NCBI RefSeq assembly: GCF_023715415.1
Contig: NZ_JAMBOB010000003.1
Coordinates: 1-64,000 of the forward strand
Length of the DNA: 64,000 nt
Origin: Neobacillus niacini
Lineage (GTDB): Bacteria; Bacillota; Bacilli; Bacillales; Cytobacillaceae
Reading direction: 5' to 3'
Positions 51,301-60,317 of the stretch are shown one piece after another. The position numbers and the translations under genes are program-made. The notes under the pieces were generated by a model. That model was not told the DNA's origin, made no database searches, and saw nothing but the letters and a program-made list of their open reading frames with translations. Positions within the stretch are counted from its first letter, which is position 1, and each line of letters starts with the position of its first letter.

Positions 51301-51360
51301 GTAACGAATCTAGTAAAGAGGGCTGCAAATAGAATAGGGTACCATTAATTGAGACATGAA

Positions 51361-51403
51361 AAAACAGACAGAAAATATATTCTGTCTGTTTTCTCTTTTT
51401 TTA
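51361..51403. terminator. Bidirectional terminator
   Basis: AAAACAGACAGAA (51361-51373) pairs with TTCTGTCTGTTTT (51380-51392), followed by TCTTTTTTT. It separates adhA from the convergent GNAT gene. Confidence 0.9.
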
Positions 51404-51441
51404 GCATACATAAAACATAATACATAATAAACTTCTGTTGG

Positions 51442-51918
51442 TTATTTCAAATCTTTTAAATACCATGCATTCATAGCAGAATGATCAGAACCCGGTAGTG
51501 GTCCATTTAAAAGTGTAAAGCCAAATTTTTCATATAATTTACATGCAGTTTTTAAATCAAGCGTTGTTTCTAAGTAGCACTTTGTATAATGTTTAGAGGC
51601 AAATGACAAAGCGGTTTCCATTAGTTTTTTTCCAAGTCCTTGGCCTTGTGTTTTTGGACTTAAATAAAGCTTTTGCAATTCGCAAACCTTCTCATGTTCG
51701 TTAAACGGCGCTATACCAATTCCTCCAACTACCTCACCTTCCACTTCTACTACCCAATAGTTCGCATGAGTTAAATTAGTATAATAGTGGTGAAGGTCGT
51801 TAAGTTGAGGGTCAAAATAAGCGGTTCCAGGAATCGCTAATCCAAGTGATTTTAATGAATTTTGTATTATTCCTTTTACTTTTGTATTGTCTTCTTTTTT
51901 AATTTCTCGGATAATCAT
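51442..51918 (-). CDS. GNAT family acetyltransferase
   Basis: A 158-residue acetyltransferase. It has the motifs V-V-E-V-E-G-E-V-V-G-G-I-G-I-A-P, L-Q-K-L-Y-L-S-P-K-T-Q-G-Q-G-L-G-K-K-L-M (acetyl-CoA loop) and C-K-L-Y-E-K-F-G-F. AAGGAGATTTAC precedes the ATG at 51918; an in-frame TTG at 51933 overlaps the RBS. Substrate unknown. Confidence 0.88.
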   Translation of the reverse strand: MIIREIKKEDNTKVKGIIQNSLKSLGLAIPGTAYFDPQLNDLHHYYTNLTHANYWVVEVEGEVVGGIGIAPFNEHEKVCELQKLYLSPKTQGQGLGKKLMETALSFASKHYTKCYLETTLDLKTACKLYEKFGFTLLNGPLPGSDHSAMNAWYLKDLK

Positions 51919-52162
51919 GTAAATCTCCTTCAATTATATGTTAATAAGATTGCGATAGATTTCATATAGTCTTATATAATAGATTTTACCTAAATTAAAT
52001 AGTAACATAACTCAATTTGCTGGTGCGTTTCAGTTAGAAAATTATTAAATAATATATTGTCAGAAGGCATTAATACGTTTCTAATCAATAGAGATTATGC
52101 TACTATAACAATTAATTAATACATCTACTATTACTATTTTACTGTTTTTTCGGGGGAGTAAA

Positions 52163-53608
52163 ATGAGACATTACAAATTTCTTCTGCCGCTGACTGCGGT
52201 GTTCATTCCATATCTAGTTTTTGAAGCCTTTAATCTAGGGTTATTTAAGGATGTATTAATTAATATACCAATTGGCCACTTCTATATTGTTAGCCTTGTT
52301 TCCTTTCTAGCAAGTTTAATTTCTATTGCAGTTGGGATAGCAGGGAGAAGAATCCGGAATATTAAAATAAGCTTTCTATCATTATCGTTCGTGTCTCTCG
52401 GGTTAATGTTTTCGGTACATGGTCTATCTACTCCTAATTTCTTGCATGGTTTTACCCATTTACCTGGAATTTCTGCACAAATAAGCATGTTATTGGCAAC
52501 CTTCTGGATTTGGCTGTCATCGTTGGCAACTGATCAACCTATTGTTCAATATTTTTCAAAATTCCAGCGTTTGTTGTTACCTTTATGGACAGTGGTTTTA
52601 ATCATCTTTTGCCTAATTGGCCTAATCAATCCGAATATAGTGGATATTATTCCATTGAACGTAAAACCTTTGAATATTATAGTGACGACAGTAATCCTTT
52701 TGTTAAATGGTATTACGATTTACAACTATTATCAATCCTACCGATATACACAATTTCCATTACAGATAGCTATTGTGTATAGTGCGGGCTGGATTGGTGT
52801 CTCTCAGTTGATTATGGTGAGAGGTGTAATTTGGAATTTAAGTTGGTGGATTTATCATTTCCTATTATTAGCTTCGATGATTGTGATGATTATCGGTCTG
52901 GTTAGACAGTATGCGGTAAAAGGGACACTAACTGAATCCATCCGTTCCTTGTTTACCGATGATCCCTTTGAACGGATAACGAACAGTATCGCTCCTAGTG
53001 TTAAAGCATTGGTTACAGCTACTGAAAAAAAAGATACCTACACTGCCGGACATACCTTCAGAGTTACGATGTATGCTCTAAAACTTGCAGAAGAACTAAG
53101 TTTGGAACCCGAACAGCTTCGTGCTATCGTTCATGGAGGACTTGTCCATGATGTAGGGAAAATTCGTGTTCCTGATGAAGTTCTAAATAAGCCAGGAAAA
53201 CTCCTTCATGACGAAAGAGTCTTAATCGAGCAGCATCCTGTCTTTGGCTATGATATTTGCAGGAATCTTGGATTCATGCAAGAAGAATTGAGTATCATTC
53301 GATTCCATCATGAAAAATGGGATGGAAGTGGCTATCCGGATGGACTAAAGGGGAATGACATCCCTTACTTTGCAAGAATAATGGCAGTTGCAGATGTATA
53401 TGATGCACTGACATCTGAGCGCTCTTACCGAAAAGCATGGACCCATTTAGAAGCGATGAAGTATCTAAAAGAAAACAAGGGAATCCATTTCGATCCTCAT
53501 TGTGTTGATGCATGGGAGCAGCTTTGTTTAAGGAATCCCTCCGTTTACCAATACCCTTCACAGTCGATTAAGGAAGCAACAACCATACAGAAGCTTTCTC
53601 TATTTTAA
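52163..53608 (+). CDS. Membrane-bound HD-GYP phosphodiesterase-like protein
   Basis: A 481-residue protein with seven or eight membrane segments (about 1-250) and a C-terminal HD-GYP domain. The catalytic H329-D330 lies in V-H-D-V-G-K, then H-H-E-K-W-D-G-S-G-Y-P-D-G-L-K-G (382-397). HD-GYP domains hydrolyse cyclic di-GMP; many Bacillus members are less characterised and could act on other nucleotides. The N-terminal domain is a probable sensor without a recognisable ligand motif. GGGGGAG precedes the ATG. It is monocistronic. Confidence 0.9.
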   Translation: MRHYKFLLPLTAVFIPYLVFEAFNLGLFKDVLINIPIGHFYIVSLVSFLASLISIAVGIAGRRIRNIKISFLSLSFVSLGLMFSVHGLSTPNFLHGFTHLPGISAQISMLLATFWIWLSSLATDQPIVQYFSKFQRLLLPLWTVVLIIFCLIGLINPNIVDIIPLNVKPLNIIVTTVILLLNGITIYNYYQSYRYTQFPLQIAIVYSAGWIGVSQLIMVRGVIWNLSWWIYHFLLLASMIVMIIGLVRQYAVKGTLTESIRSLFTDDPFERITNSIAPSVKALVTATEKKDTYTAGHTFRVTMYALKLAEELSLEPEQLRAIVHGGLVHDVGKIRVPDEVLNKPGKLLHDERVLIEQHPVFGYDICRNLGFMQEELSIIRFHHEKWDGSGYPDGLKGNDIPYFARIMAVADVYDALTSERSYRKAWTHLEAMKYLKENKGIHFDPHCVDAWEQLCLRNPSVYQYPSQSIKEATTIQKLSLF

Positions 53609-53639
53609 ATGGCACTCAATCAGTCTTATGCGATTTTAA

Positions 53640-53672
53640 GCTAACCGGCAATTTATCGGTTAGCTTTTTTTA
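53640..53672 (+). terminator. Rho-independent terminator
   Basis: GCTAACCG (53640-53647) pairs with CGGTTAGC (53657-53664), followed by TTTTTTT. Confidence 0.9.
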
Positions 53673-53746
53673 CATTGAGTGTATGAATATATGGAAAATC
53701 TTAGTTTGTTGATGTTATTTATTTAAAAAAATAATTTCATAAAGTG

Positions 53747-53775
53747 TTGACATCTTAAATGAATATATGATAAAT
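53747..53775 (+). promoter_or_regulatory. Candidate sigma-A promoter of yceI
   Basis: TTGACA (53747-53752) with ATAAAT 17 bases downstream. Several ATCT/AGAT inverted repeats follow in the leader. Confidence 0.5.
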
Positions 53776-53911
53776 TTATCTCAGGTTAAAGATAAGTGAA
53801 TTCGAGATAGTTATCTAAAAGATAATATTGGATTTGAAGATTTCAGCTGGTTTGTTAAAAAGGTAAGAAGGTAAACAATTTTTTTTGGATTTATATCTCG
53901 ATTTCGAGATA
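53776..53911. promoter_or_regulatory. Cluster of ATCT/AGAT inverted repeats, one MhqR-like, before yceI
   Basis: TATCTCGA-TT-TCGAGATA (53894-53911) is a perfect 8-bp-arm palindrome close to the operator described for B. subtilis MhqR (tATCTcgaAtTCgAGATa). TTATCT-N8-AGATAA (about 53776-53795) and TTATCT-AAA-AGATAA (about 53811-53825) lie upstream. They suggest repression by a MarR-type quinone sensor; no such gene is adjacent. Confidence 0.55.
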
Positions 53912-53942
53912 ACAACAAAACACATAATGGGGGAATTTTAAA

Positions 53943-54470
53943 ATGGCAAAATGGACAGTAGATCAATCACACTCAAGCATTGGATTTGAAGTAAAACACA
54001 TGATGGTATCTAAAGTGAAAGGTCAATTTGAATCGTATACAGCAGAAGTAGAAGCAGCAGATTTAACAGATTTAACTTCAGCATCTATTGCATTCAAGAT
54101 GGATGTTGCAAGTATCAACACACGCAGCGAAGATCGTGATAACCACTTACGATCTGCAGATTTCTTTGATGTAGAAAATAACCCAACGATTGAATTTACA
54201 TCAACAAGCATTACAAAAGACGGAGATGACTATAGCGTAACTGGTGACTTAACCATTAAAGATGTAACGAAACCAGTAACGTTTTCTGTTGAATTTAATG
54301 GTAAGGGTACAAACCCATGGGGCGTAGAAGTTTACGGCTTTGAAGCTGAAGCCAAAATTAACCGTGAAGAATTCGGTCTTACTTGGAACGCAGCACTTGA
54401 AACAGGCGGCGTACTTGTAGGGAAAGATATCAAAATTAAAGTAGAATTAGAAGTTAACCCAGCAGCGTAA
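53943..54470 (+). CDS. YceI family lipocalin-like protein
   Basis: A 175-residue beta-rich protein of the YceI family, which binds isoprenoid-type lipids in a lipocalin-like barrel. Typical stretches are W-T-V-D-Q-S-H-S-S-I-G-F-E-V-K-H, S-I-N-T-R-S-E-D-R-D-N-H-L-R-S-A-D-F-F-D and the end E-E-F-G-L-T-W-N-A-A-L-E-T-G-G-V-L-V. There is no signal peptide, so unlike E. coli YceI it is cytosolic. GGGGGA precedes the ATG. It is monocistronic and ends at a terminator. Confidence 0.93.
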   Translation: MAKWTVDQSHSSIGFEVKHMMVSKVKGQFESYTAEVEAADLTDLTSASIAFKMDVASINTRSEDRDNHLRSADFFDVENNPTIEFTSTSITKDGDDYSVTGDLTIKDVTKPVTFSVEFNGKGTNPWGVEVYGFEAEAKINREEFGLTWNAALETGGVLVGKDIKIKVELEVNPAA

Positions 54471-54484
54471 TTTATTCAAAATGG

Positions 54485-54516
54485 ACCGGGCAGAAATAAT
54501 CTGCCCGGTTTTTCTT
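54485..54516 (+). terminator. Rho-independent terminator
   Basis: ACCGGGCAGA (54485-54494) pairs with TCTGCCCGGT (54500-54509), followed by TTTTCTT. Confidence 0.92.
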
Positions 54517-54542
54517 ATTTAGTTAGACGATACGTGGACTTG

Positions 54543-54854
54543 TTACACTGACTTCAGTCCAATGGTTGCACCTAAAATGAATGCAATACATGCGATCCTT
54601 CTCCAATCTTTTGATTCGCCGTAAACCATAATGCCTAATAATGCACCACCAGCAGAGCCAATTCCTGTCCAAATTGCATAAGCGGTCCCCATAGGTAGTG
54701 TTTTCATTGCGTAGGCAAGAAAAAGAAAACTAGCTCCAAATCCAAGAATTAATAGTAATAAGGATTGCAAATTACGACTGTTATTCAATTTATTTATTGT
54801 AACAACACCAAATGCTTCACATAATCCTGCTAAAATTAATGATACCCACGCCAT
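54543..54854 (-). CDS. ykkD: SMR family exporter subunit YkkD-like
   Basis: A 103-residue, four-TM small multidrug resistance protein. The essential membrane glutamate is E13 in A-G-L-C-E-A-F-G-V, followed by the family motif M-G-T-A-Y-A-I-W-T-G-I-G-S-A-G. Its ATG shares one base with the stop of the partner gene (TAATG), so the two are translated together. With YkkC it forms a heteromeric pair; the guanidine riboswitch upstream points to guanidinium or related cation export. Confidence 0.92.
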   Translation of the reverse strand: MAWVSLILAGLCEAFGVVTINKLNNSRNLQSLLLLILGFGASFLFLAYAMKTLPMGTAYAIWTGIGSAGGALLGIMVYGESKDWRRIACIAFILGATIGLKSV

Positions 54855-55195
54855 TAGGACTCTGCTCCTTCTTGAGTATTGTCTCTAGTTAATAACTTCA
54901 ATCCAAGAACACCGGTTAGTAAAAGTAAAATCAACATCAATTTTTCTAACTTGATTGGTTCACCGAAAAATATAATTTCAGATATGACTGTTCCTGCTGT
55001 CCCCAATCCTACAAAAACGGCATATACCGTACCGACGGGAAGTTTTCGCCCAGCCATTATGATTAAATAAAAACTCACCATAATCGAGATCACTGTTCCA
55101 GTCCAAGTCCAAAAGCCATTTGCGTGTTTTAGACCAATCACCCAAAACACTTCAAAGAATGCTCCAACAAACACTTTCATCCAATTCGCATTCAT
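54854..55195 (-). CDS. ykkC: SMR family exporter subunit YkkC-like
   Basis: A 113-residue, four-TM SMR protein with E15 in [15 protein letters not shown] and the motif [16 protein letters not shown]. It is the first gene of the ykkCD operon. The guanidine-I riboswitch ends about 30 bases upstream of its start. Two-component SMR pairs under this riboswitch are the classical B. subtilis ykkCD arrangement. Confidence 0.92.
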   Translation of the reverse strand: MNANWMKVFVGAFFEVFWVIGLKHANGFWTWTGTVISIMVSFYLIIMAGRKLPVGTVYAVFVGLGTAGTVISEIIFFGEPIKLEKLMLILLLLTGVLGLKLLTRDNTQEGAES

Positions 55196-55227
55196 TACCT
55201 ATTACCCCCATTAATAATTTTTTAAAA

Positions 55228-55350
55228 CAAAAAAAGCCCGAGAGAAAACTGTTAAACAGTATCTCCCAGGCTTTTATCCTTCCGTGACACAGCAGAGCTG
55301 TGAGTTTCCTCTCGGTCCAGACCAACTCAATGGTTGCGGAACCCTAGAAA
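55228..55350 (-). ncRNA. Guanidine-I (ykkC) riboswitch with terminator
   Basis: On the minus strand the conserved ykkC blocks appear in order: CTAGGGTTCCG, GGTCTGGACCGAGAGGAAAC, ACGGAAGGATAAAAGCC and TGGGAGA. An intrinsic terminator follows: GCCTGGGAGA...TCTCTCGGGC with an inner ACTGTT/AACAGT stem and TTTTTTTG. The terminator shares the last aptamer strand, so guanidinium binding should prevent termination and switch on ykkCD. Confidence 0.93.
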
Positions 55351-55375
55351 ACATTTACGTATACAATTACCATAG

Positions 55376-55403
55376 ATTATATACATATTAAAAATTAATT
55401 CAA
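55376..55403 (-). promoter_or_regulatory. Sigma-A promoter of the riboswitch transcript
   Basis: On the minus strand TTGAAT (55403-55398), 16 bases, TATAAT (55381-55376), placed about 25 bases before the aptamer. Confidence 0.7.
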
Positions 55404-55470
55404 TAGTAAAATATGTAATTTATCAACCTATTTAAGGAAACCATTACAAGAATGTAATCCAAACTATTTT

Positions 55471-55512
55471 CCAGCTGACTTTTTATCATCATGATAAAAA
55501 ATCAGCTGGATT
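55471..55512. terminator. Terminator hairpin of the EamA gene
   Basis: CCAGCTGA (55471-55478) pairs with TCAGCTGG (55502-55509), with a further TTTTTATCAT/ATGATAAAAA stem inside. It lies directly after the stop of the minus-strand transporter gene. Confidence 0.75.
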
Positions 55513-55516
55513 TCCA

Positions 55517-56485
55517 TTAGGAGACACGTTCCTGTAAAAATGTTTGAACATGATGTTTGGATTCTTTCCTGTGTAACTTTCGTACAAAAATATTATTAGC
55601 CAAAAGTGAAACGATGATTAATACCGTACCAAGGAGATCGAACATGGTGACAGGATTCCCTTGAAAGATTGATATTGTGAGTGTTGTAACCGGAACAAAG
55701 TTAATAAACAACAGTCCATTTAATGGTGATAGTATACTCACGCCAATATTCCAACCAACTAGTGCAATGACGCCTGGGAAAATAATCATAAACAATAAAT
55801 GCGGGCTTACTGCTTTTATGTTACTTTCTGATGGAATTGTTATATATCCAAACAGCGTTGCCCCCACTACAAGAACAATGGCCGTAATCGTTCCTAGTAA
55901 ACAGCTTAATGTTGAATACCGTAAAACGGACCAACCGCTAAACTCACTACCCCCCATCGTGTAAATGACCCATCCAATAACAGCCATTAATATGAGTATG
56001 AAAGGTATAAAGTGATCTGTTGCCCCAAGAAATGCCTGAAAATTACCTTTTGTAATCACGAACATGGCTCCTATAAATGACACGAGCACACATAGTAATG
56101 TGAATAAATGTGGGCGTTTTTTGAAGAGTATCCATATAATCACAATGGAAATCATAGGCATAAGAGACTCCATAATGGAGGCCACCATCACTCCTGATTC
56201 ACCTAATAAATCTTCTCCCCAGAAGATGAATAAATTATAGACTGTAAACGCCATTGTCCCGAAAAACCACAACTTAAGACCTTTACCTTCAAATCGAAAA
56301 GCCGTCTTTCCTTCTTTCCATAGTAAAATAGGTAGTAGGATAAGTGTTACAGCTCCATACCGAATGATTGTAAAATAAAAGGGGTCCATATATCTGAAAG
56401 CTGAATGTGCCACAGGAAACATAGCCCCCCATGAGGCTGCAGCAATAAAACATAAAATCGCCCCTAACAGTACATTGTTTTTCAA
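55517..56485 (-). CDS. EamA family (DMT superfamily) transporter
   Basis: A 322-residue ten-TM transporter with two EamA halves: A-A-A-S-W-G-A-M-F-P-V-A-H-S-A-F-R-Y-M-D-P-F-Y-F in the first and A-L-V-G-W-N-I-G-V-S-I-L-S-P-L-N-G-L-L-F-I-N-F-V-P-V in the second. It likely exports an amino acid or metabolite. It is divergent from a LysR gene, a common regulator-exporter pairing, with 149 bases between them. Confidence 0.9.
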   Translation of the reverse strand: MKNNVLLGAILCFIAAASWGAMFPVAHSAFRYMDPFYFTIIRYGAVTLILLPILLWKEGKTAFRFEGKGLKLWFFGTMAFTVYNLFIFWGEDLLGESGVMVASIMESLMPMISIVIIWILFKKRPHLFTLLCVLVSFIGAMFVITKGNFQAFLGATDHFIPFILILMAVIGWVIYTMGGSEFSGWSVLRYSTLSCLLGTITAIVLVVGATLFGYITIPSESNIKAVSPHLLFMIIFPGVIALVGWNIGVSILSPLNGLLFINFVPVTTLTISIFQGNPVTMFDLLGTVLIIVSLLANNIFVRKLHRKESKHHVQTFLQERVS

Positions 56486-56588
56486 TTTTCTTTTTCTCCT
56501 CTCTTTCAGCTAAATTAACTGAATTTATCATCTATCTTTTTGATAATCTTGTAAAATGAATGTTTATAATGTTTTCCATCATTTTTTT

Positions 56589-56610
56589 TGATATCATAAA
56601 ATGAATATCA
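56589..56610. promoter_or_regulatory. LysR-type site in the divergent promoter
   Basis: TGATAT-N10-ATATCA is a perfect 6-bp inverted repeat with LysR-like spacing, 25 bases before the LysR start, in the gap shared with the EamA gene. Confidence 0.5.
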
Positions 56611-56634
56611 ATACGGGAAAAGGGTTGGGGAATA

Positions 56635-57486
56635 GTGGAATTTAAGGACTTAGAGATTTTTCAGATGGTGGCCGAAAAGGGAACGATTACAGAAGTGGCA
56701 AAAGAGTTTAAATATGTGCAATCCAATATTACGTCGAGAATTCAAAAACTAGAAACCGAATTGAATACCCCTTTGTTTAACCGACATCGTCGTGGTATGA
56801 GTTTGACACCTGAAGGAAAAAAACTCTTAACTTATAGTAAACAAATACTATTGTTAACAGAAGAAATGAAAAAAGCCGTTCAAAGTAAAGAGGAACCGCA
56901 TGGGAAATTAGAAATTGGAACCATTGAAACAGTCATTCATTTACCCGAAATATTATCAAAGTACATTAAGAAATATAAGAATGTTGATTTATCACTATAT
57001 ACTGGTGTCACTGAAACATTAGAGAAAGATGTATTAAACCATAAGTTGGACGGAGCGTTTGTGACAGAATCAGAATTTCATCCCGATCTCATATCGCATG
57101 AAGTGTTTCAAGAGGAGCTTGTCTTAATCTCCGATATGCGCGGCTCCACATTAGAAGAGTTGAATGGACAGCCTATTTTATGTTTTGGAGAAGGTTGTGG
57201 ATACCGAGCACGTCTTAAAGCGTGGTATAAAGACCAAAATATAACACCTCAAAAAATAATGGAATTCGGTACATTAGAAACGATCTTGCGTAGTGTTGCG
57301 ATGGGACTTGGTATTACATTTGTTCCAAAGTCAACTGTTATCCAAATGGAAAAAGGCGGACTTATCCAATGTCATTCACTTCCGGATCAATACAGTAAGA
57401 TTAAAACCGTTTTTATTCGAAGAGCAGATACGTACTTAACTTCAACCATTGAAAAATTCATCGAAACAATTGAAACGAATAAATAA
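56635..57486 (+). CDS. LysR family transcriptional regulator
   Basis: A 283-residue LTTR. The N-terminal HTH is D-L-E-I-F-Q-M-V-A-E-K-G-T-I-T-E-V-A-K-E-F-K-Y-V-Q-S-N-I-T-S-R-I-Q-K-L-E, followed by a periplasmic-binding-like effector domain (about 90-280). The start is GTG at 56635 with GGTTGGGG upstream. It is divergent from the EamA exporter and very likely activates it in response to the exported compound. Confidence 0.92.
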   Translation: MEFKDLEIFQMVAEKGTITEVAKEFKYVQSNITSRIQKLETELNTPLFNRHRRGMSLTPEGKKLLTYSKQILLLTEEMKKAVQSKEEPHGKLEIGTIETVIHLPEILSKYIKKYKNVDLSLYTGVTETLEKDVLNHKLDGAFVTESEFHPDLISHEVFQEELVLISDMRGSTLEELNGQPILCFGEGCGYRARLKAWYKDQNITPQKIMEFGTLETILRSVAMGLGITFVPKSTVIQMEKGGLIQCHSLPDQYSKIKTVFIRRADTYLTSTIEKFIETIETNK

Positions 57487-57556
57487 GGATAGATAGTTTT
57501 AATTCTTATCAGATTTATCAGGTGTCTTTTATACAATAAGGGCTGAAATTAATAAG

Positions 57557-57608
57557 CTGAAAATATGCAGGTTTTTATTTCTTGCATATTTTCAGTTTTT
57601 TTTATTGG
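57557..57608 (+). terminator. Rho-independent terminator
   Basis: CTGAAAATATGCA (57557-57569) pairs with TGCATATTTTCAG (57583-57595), followed by TTTTTTTT. Confidence 0.92.
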
Positions 57609-57671
57609 TTTAGTTTCACATATCACGCTAATATGCCTACATATAAATAGTACGATAACGCTTACTTGTTT

Positions 57672-57779
57672 AAACACGAACGAAATGATTTATTTAACTA
57701 ATATCATTCGTCTTTTGATGAAAAGATTTGCTTGTAATCATTAAAATTATAGGATATTATAATCAAAAGACAAACGATA
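57672..57779 (+). promoter_or_regulatory. PurBox-like repeats before purT
   Basis: AAACACGAACGAA (57672-57684) and, inverted, TTCGTCTTTT (57707-57716) resemble the paired PurR boxes (AWWWCCGAACWWT) of Bacillus purine genes. A third partial copy AAAAGACAAACGATA lies at about 57765-57779. Spacing and conservation are imperfect. Confidence 0.4.
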
Positions 57780-57792
57780 GGGGTTGTGTTAG

Positions 57793-58962
57793 GTGTTTGG
57801 TACCCAAACAAAAAAGGTGATGTTACTAGGATCAGGTGAACTTGGAAAAGAGACAATCATTGAGGCTCAGCGTCTTGGGCTGGAGACGATTGCGGTTGAT
57901 CGTTATGAAAATGCTCCTGCTATGCAGGTGGCCCATCGTTCTTATGTAGCGGACATGCTTGACGGAGAAGCACTTCGCAGAGTGATAGAAAAAGAGAAAC
58001 CAGATTTGGTCGTTCCCGAAATCGAGGCGATTGCTACAGAAACATTGATGGACCTTGAAAATGAAGGTTTTCGTATCGTACCGACAGCTAAGGCTGTGAA
58101 CCTAACTATGGATAGGGAAGGTATTCGTCGATTGGCAAGCGAAGAATTAGGGCTGCCAACAGCAAAGTACGAGTTTGCGGATACACTTTATGAACTTAGA
58201 AATGCTGTTCTATCAATCGGGACTCCCTGCGTCATTAAACCAATCATGAGTTCTTCTGGAAAAGGGCAAACGGTTTGCCGTTCAATCGAGGATATAGAAT
58301 GGTCTTGGAATGAGGCAATTGGAGGTGGAAGAGGTAAAAAGGCACGAATGATTGTGGAGGAATATATCCATTTTGATTCTGAAATTACCCTTTTAACTGT
58401 CCGCTCCACTTCCGGAACAACTTTTTGTGCTCCTATTGGGCATATACAAAAAGAGGGTGACTATATAGAATCTTGGCAGCCGCATAACATGTCGGAGGAA
58501 CAAATTCTTGAGGCGCAGGCAATTGCGAAAAAAATCACCGATGCACTTGGCGGGTACGGAGTTTTTGGAGTGGAATTATTTCTTTCTTCACAAGGTGTCT
58601 ATTTTAGTGAAGTGTCACCACGGCCACATGATACAGGGATGGTTACCATGGTTACCCAGGATTTATCCGAATTTGCCTTACATGTAAGGGCAATACTAGG
58701 CTATCCAATTCCGGATGTTCAGCTTTTGAAATCAGGTGCAAGTCATACGATTAAGGCAACAAAAGAAAGTAAGAATTTCCAAATATCTGGTGTAGCTGAA
58801 AGTTTATCCGTTCCTCAAACACAGGTTAGAGTATTTGGAAAACCAGAAACAAAAGTGGGAAGACGAATGGCGGTAGTGTTAAGTAACGGGGAATCTGTAA
58901 ATGGGGCTAGGGAACGAGCGGAATTAGCAGCTTCTAAAATGATGGTAACGTATGAGGAATAA
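57793..58962 (+). CDS. purT: Formate-dependent phosphoribosylglycinamide formyltransferase
   Basis: A 389-residue ATP-grasp enzyme that makes formyl-GAR from GAR, formate and ATP in purine synthesis, an alternative to PurN. It has the N-terminal [10 protein letters not shown], then [10 protein letters not shown], the ATP-grasp loop M-S-S-S-G-K-G-Q-T, and [21 protein letters not shown] at the active site. The start is GTG at 57793. It stands apart from other pur genes. The upstream repeats suggest PurR control. Confidence 0.95.
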   Translation: MFGTQTKKVMLLGSGELGKETIIEAQRLGLETIAVDRYENAPAMQVAHRSYVADMLDGEALRRVIEKEKPDLVVPEIEAIATETLMDLENEGFRIVPTAKAVNLTMDREGIRRLASEELGLPTAKYEFADTLYELRNAVLSIGTPCVIKPIMSSSGKGQTVCRSIEDIEWSWNEAIGGGRGKKARMIVEEYIHFDSEITLLTVRSTSGTTFCAPIGHIQKEGDYIESWQPHNMSEEQILEAQAIAKKITDALGGYGVFGVELFLSSQGVYFSEVSPRPHDTGMVTMVTQDLSEFALHVRAILGYPIPDVQLLKSGASHTIKATKESKNFQISGVAESLSVPQTQVRVFGKPETKVGRRMAVVLSNGESVNGARERAELAASKMMVTYEE

Positions 58963-59010
58963 CTCTTTGGAATCAACAAGACCATACTATGTGGAAAGAG
59001 GGATGGATGG

Positions 59011-60282
59011 ATGCATACAAAAAATCGTTGGTTAATCGCTTTGTCTGCGGTTGGAATACATATTTCGATTGGTTCGGTTTACGCATGGAGTGTTTTCACA
59101 AAACCACTTCAACAAGAAATGGGCTGGGGATTGAAGCAGATATCCTTTACATTTAGCTTAGCTATACTTTTCTTAGGATTATCAGCAGCCTTTTTAGGGC
59201 ATTTTGTAGAGAAATTTGGTCCGAGAGCAGCTGGAACACTAAGCGCTGCGTTTTTTGGAGTTGGAGTGGCAGGGGCAGGTTTTGCCATTCAAGTAGAATC
59301 ATTGCTATTACTCTATCTATTTTATGGAATGATCGCTGGAATTGGGTTGGGAGTTGGATATATTACACCGGTTTCGACGCTGGTAAAGTGGTTCCCTGAC
59401 AGAAGAGGTCTTGCTACAGGGCTTGCGATTATGGGATTTGGATTTGCTGCCTTAATCAGCAGTCCAATTATGAATTATTTAATCGTAAACTATGGGATAT
59501 CCAACACCTTCTATCTACTAGGAGCGGCCTATTTTATAATCATATTTTGTTCTGCTCAATATCTTGCTCCGCCAAAAGCGGGCTGGGTACCTAAAGGTAT
59601 TGAGGAAGCTGGCCATAAATTAGGCGGTATAAAAATAAAACAGGACCTTCGTCAGTTAACCGCAAATGAAGCAGTCAAAACAAGACAGTTTTGGGCTTTG
59701 TGGCTGATGTTATTTATCAATGTTACCTGTGGAATTGCGATTCTTTCTGTCGCATCGCCAATGGCGCAAGAGTTAGTAGGAATGTCAGCAGCTGGGGCAG
59801 CAACAATGGTTGGAATCATGGGGTTATTTAACGGAGGTGGAAGGATTGTCTGGGCAACTATCTCTGATTACATCGGAAGACCAAACGTGTACACACTATT
59901 CTTTGCTTTTCAAATTGTTGCCTTTTTTATGCTTCCAAATATAACAGTGGGAATACTATTTTCTATAATCGTTTATATGATTATGACTTGTTACGGGGGA
60001 GGTTTTTCCTCCATACCTGCTTATATCGGAGATTTGTTTGGAACGAAGCAGCTTGGAGCTATTCATGGATATATTTTGACTGCATGGGCAGCAGCAGGTC
60101 TAGCGGGACCAATCTTTGTATCCTGGGTCAGAGAAACAACTGGAAGCTATCAGGGGACATTAGTTATCTTTTCAGGAATATTTATAGTAGCTCTAACGGT
60201 TTCACTCATCATTCGTCTTGATATCAAGAAAATAAGGACCATGAGTGAAAATCAAATAATGAAAAATGCGGGAAATTTTTAG
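59011..60282 (+). CDS. OFA-type MFS transporter (oxalate/formate or lactate antiporter family)
   Basis: A 423-residue 12-TM MFS protein of the OxlT/YhjX group. Diagnostic are I-G-S-V-Y-A-W-S-V-F-T-K-P-L at the start, K-W-F-P-D-R-R-G-L-A-T-G-L-A-I-M-G-F-G after TM4, and Y-G-G-G-F-S-S-I-P-A-Y in TM10. Such proteins exchange small carboxylates. It begins 49 bases after purT with GAAAGAGGGATGG upstream, so co-transcription with purT, which consumes formate, is possible. Formate import for PurT is an attractive but unproved link. Confidence 0.88.
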   Translation: MHTKNRWLIALSAVGIHISIGSVYAWSVFTKPLQQEMGWGLKQISFTFSLAILFLGLSAAFLGHFVEKFGPRAAGTLSAAFFGVGVAGAGFAIQVESLLLLYLFYGMIAGIGLGVGYITPVSTLVKWFPDRRGLATGLAIMGFGFAALISSPIMNYLIVNYGISNTFYLLGAAYFIIIFCSAQYLAPPKAGWVPKGIEEAGHKLGGIKIKQDLRQLTANEAVKTRQFWALWLMLFINVTCGIAILSVASPMAQELVGMSAAGAATMVGIMGLFNGGGRIVWATISDYIGRPNVYTLFFAFQIVAFFMLPNITVGILFSIIVYMIMTCYGGGFSSIPAYIGDLFGTKQLGAIHGYILTAWAAAGLAGPIFVSWVRETTGSYQGTLVIFSGIFIVALTVSLIIRLDIKKIRTMSENQIMKNAGNF

Positions 60283-60317
60283 ATTTTGAAATATGTTCTA
60301 AAGCATAAATCATCGAA

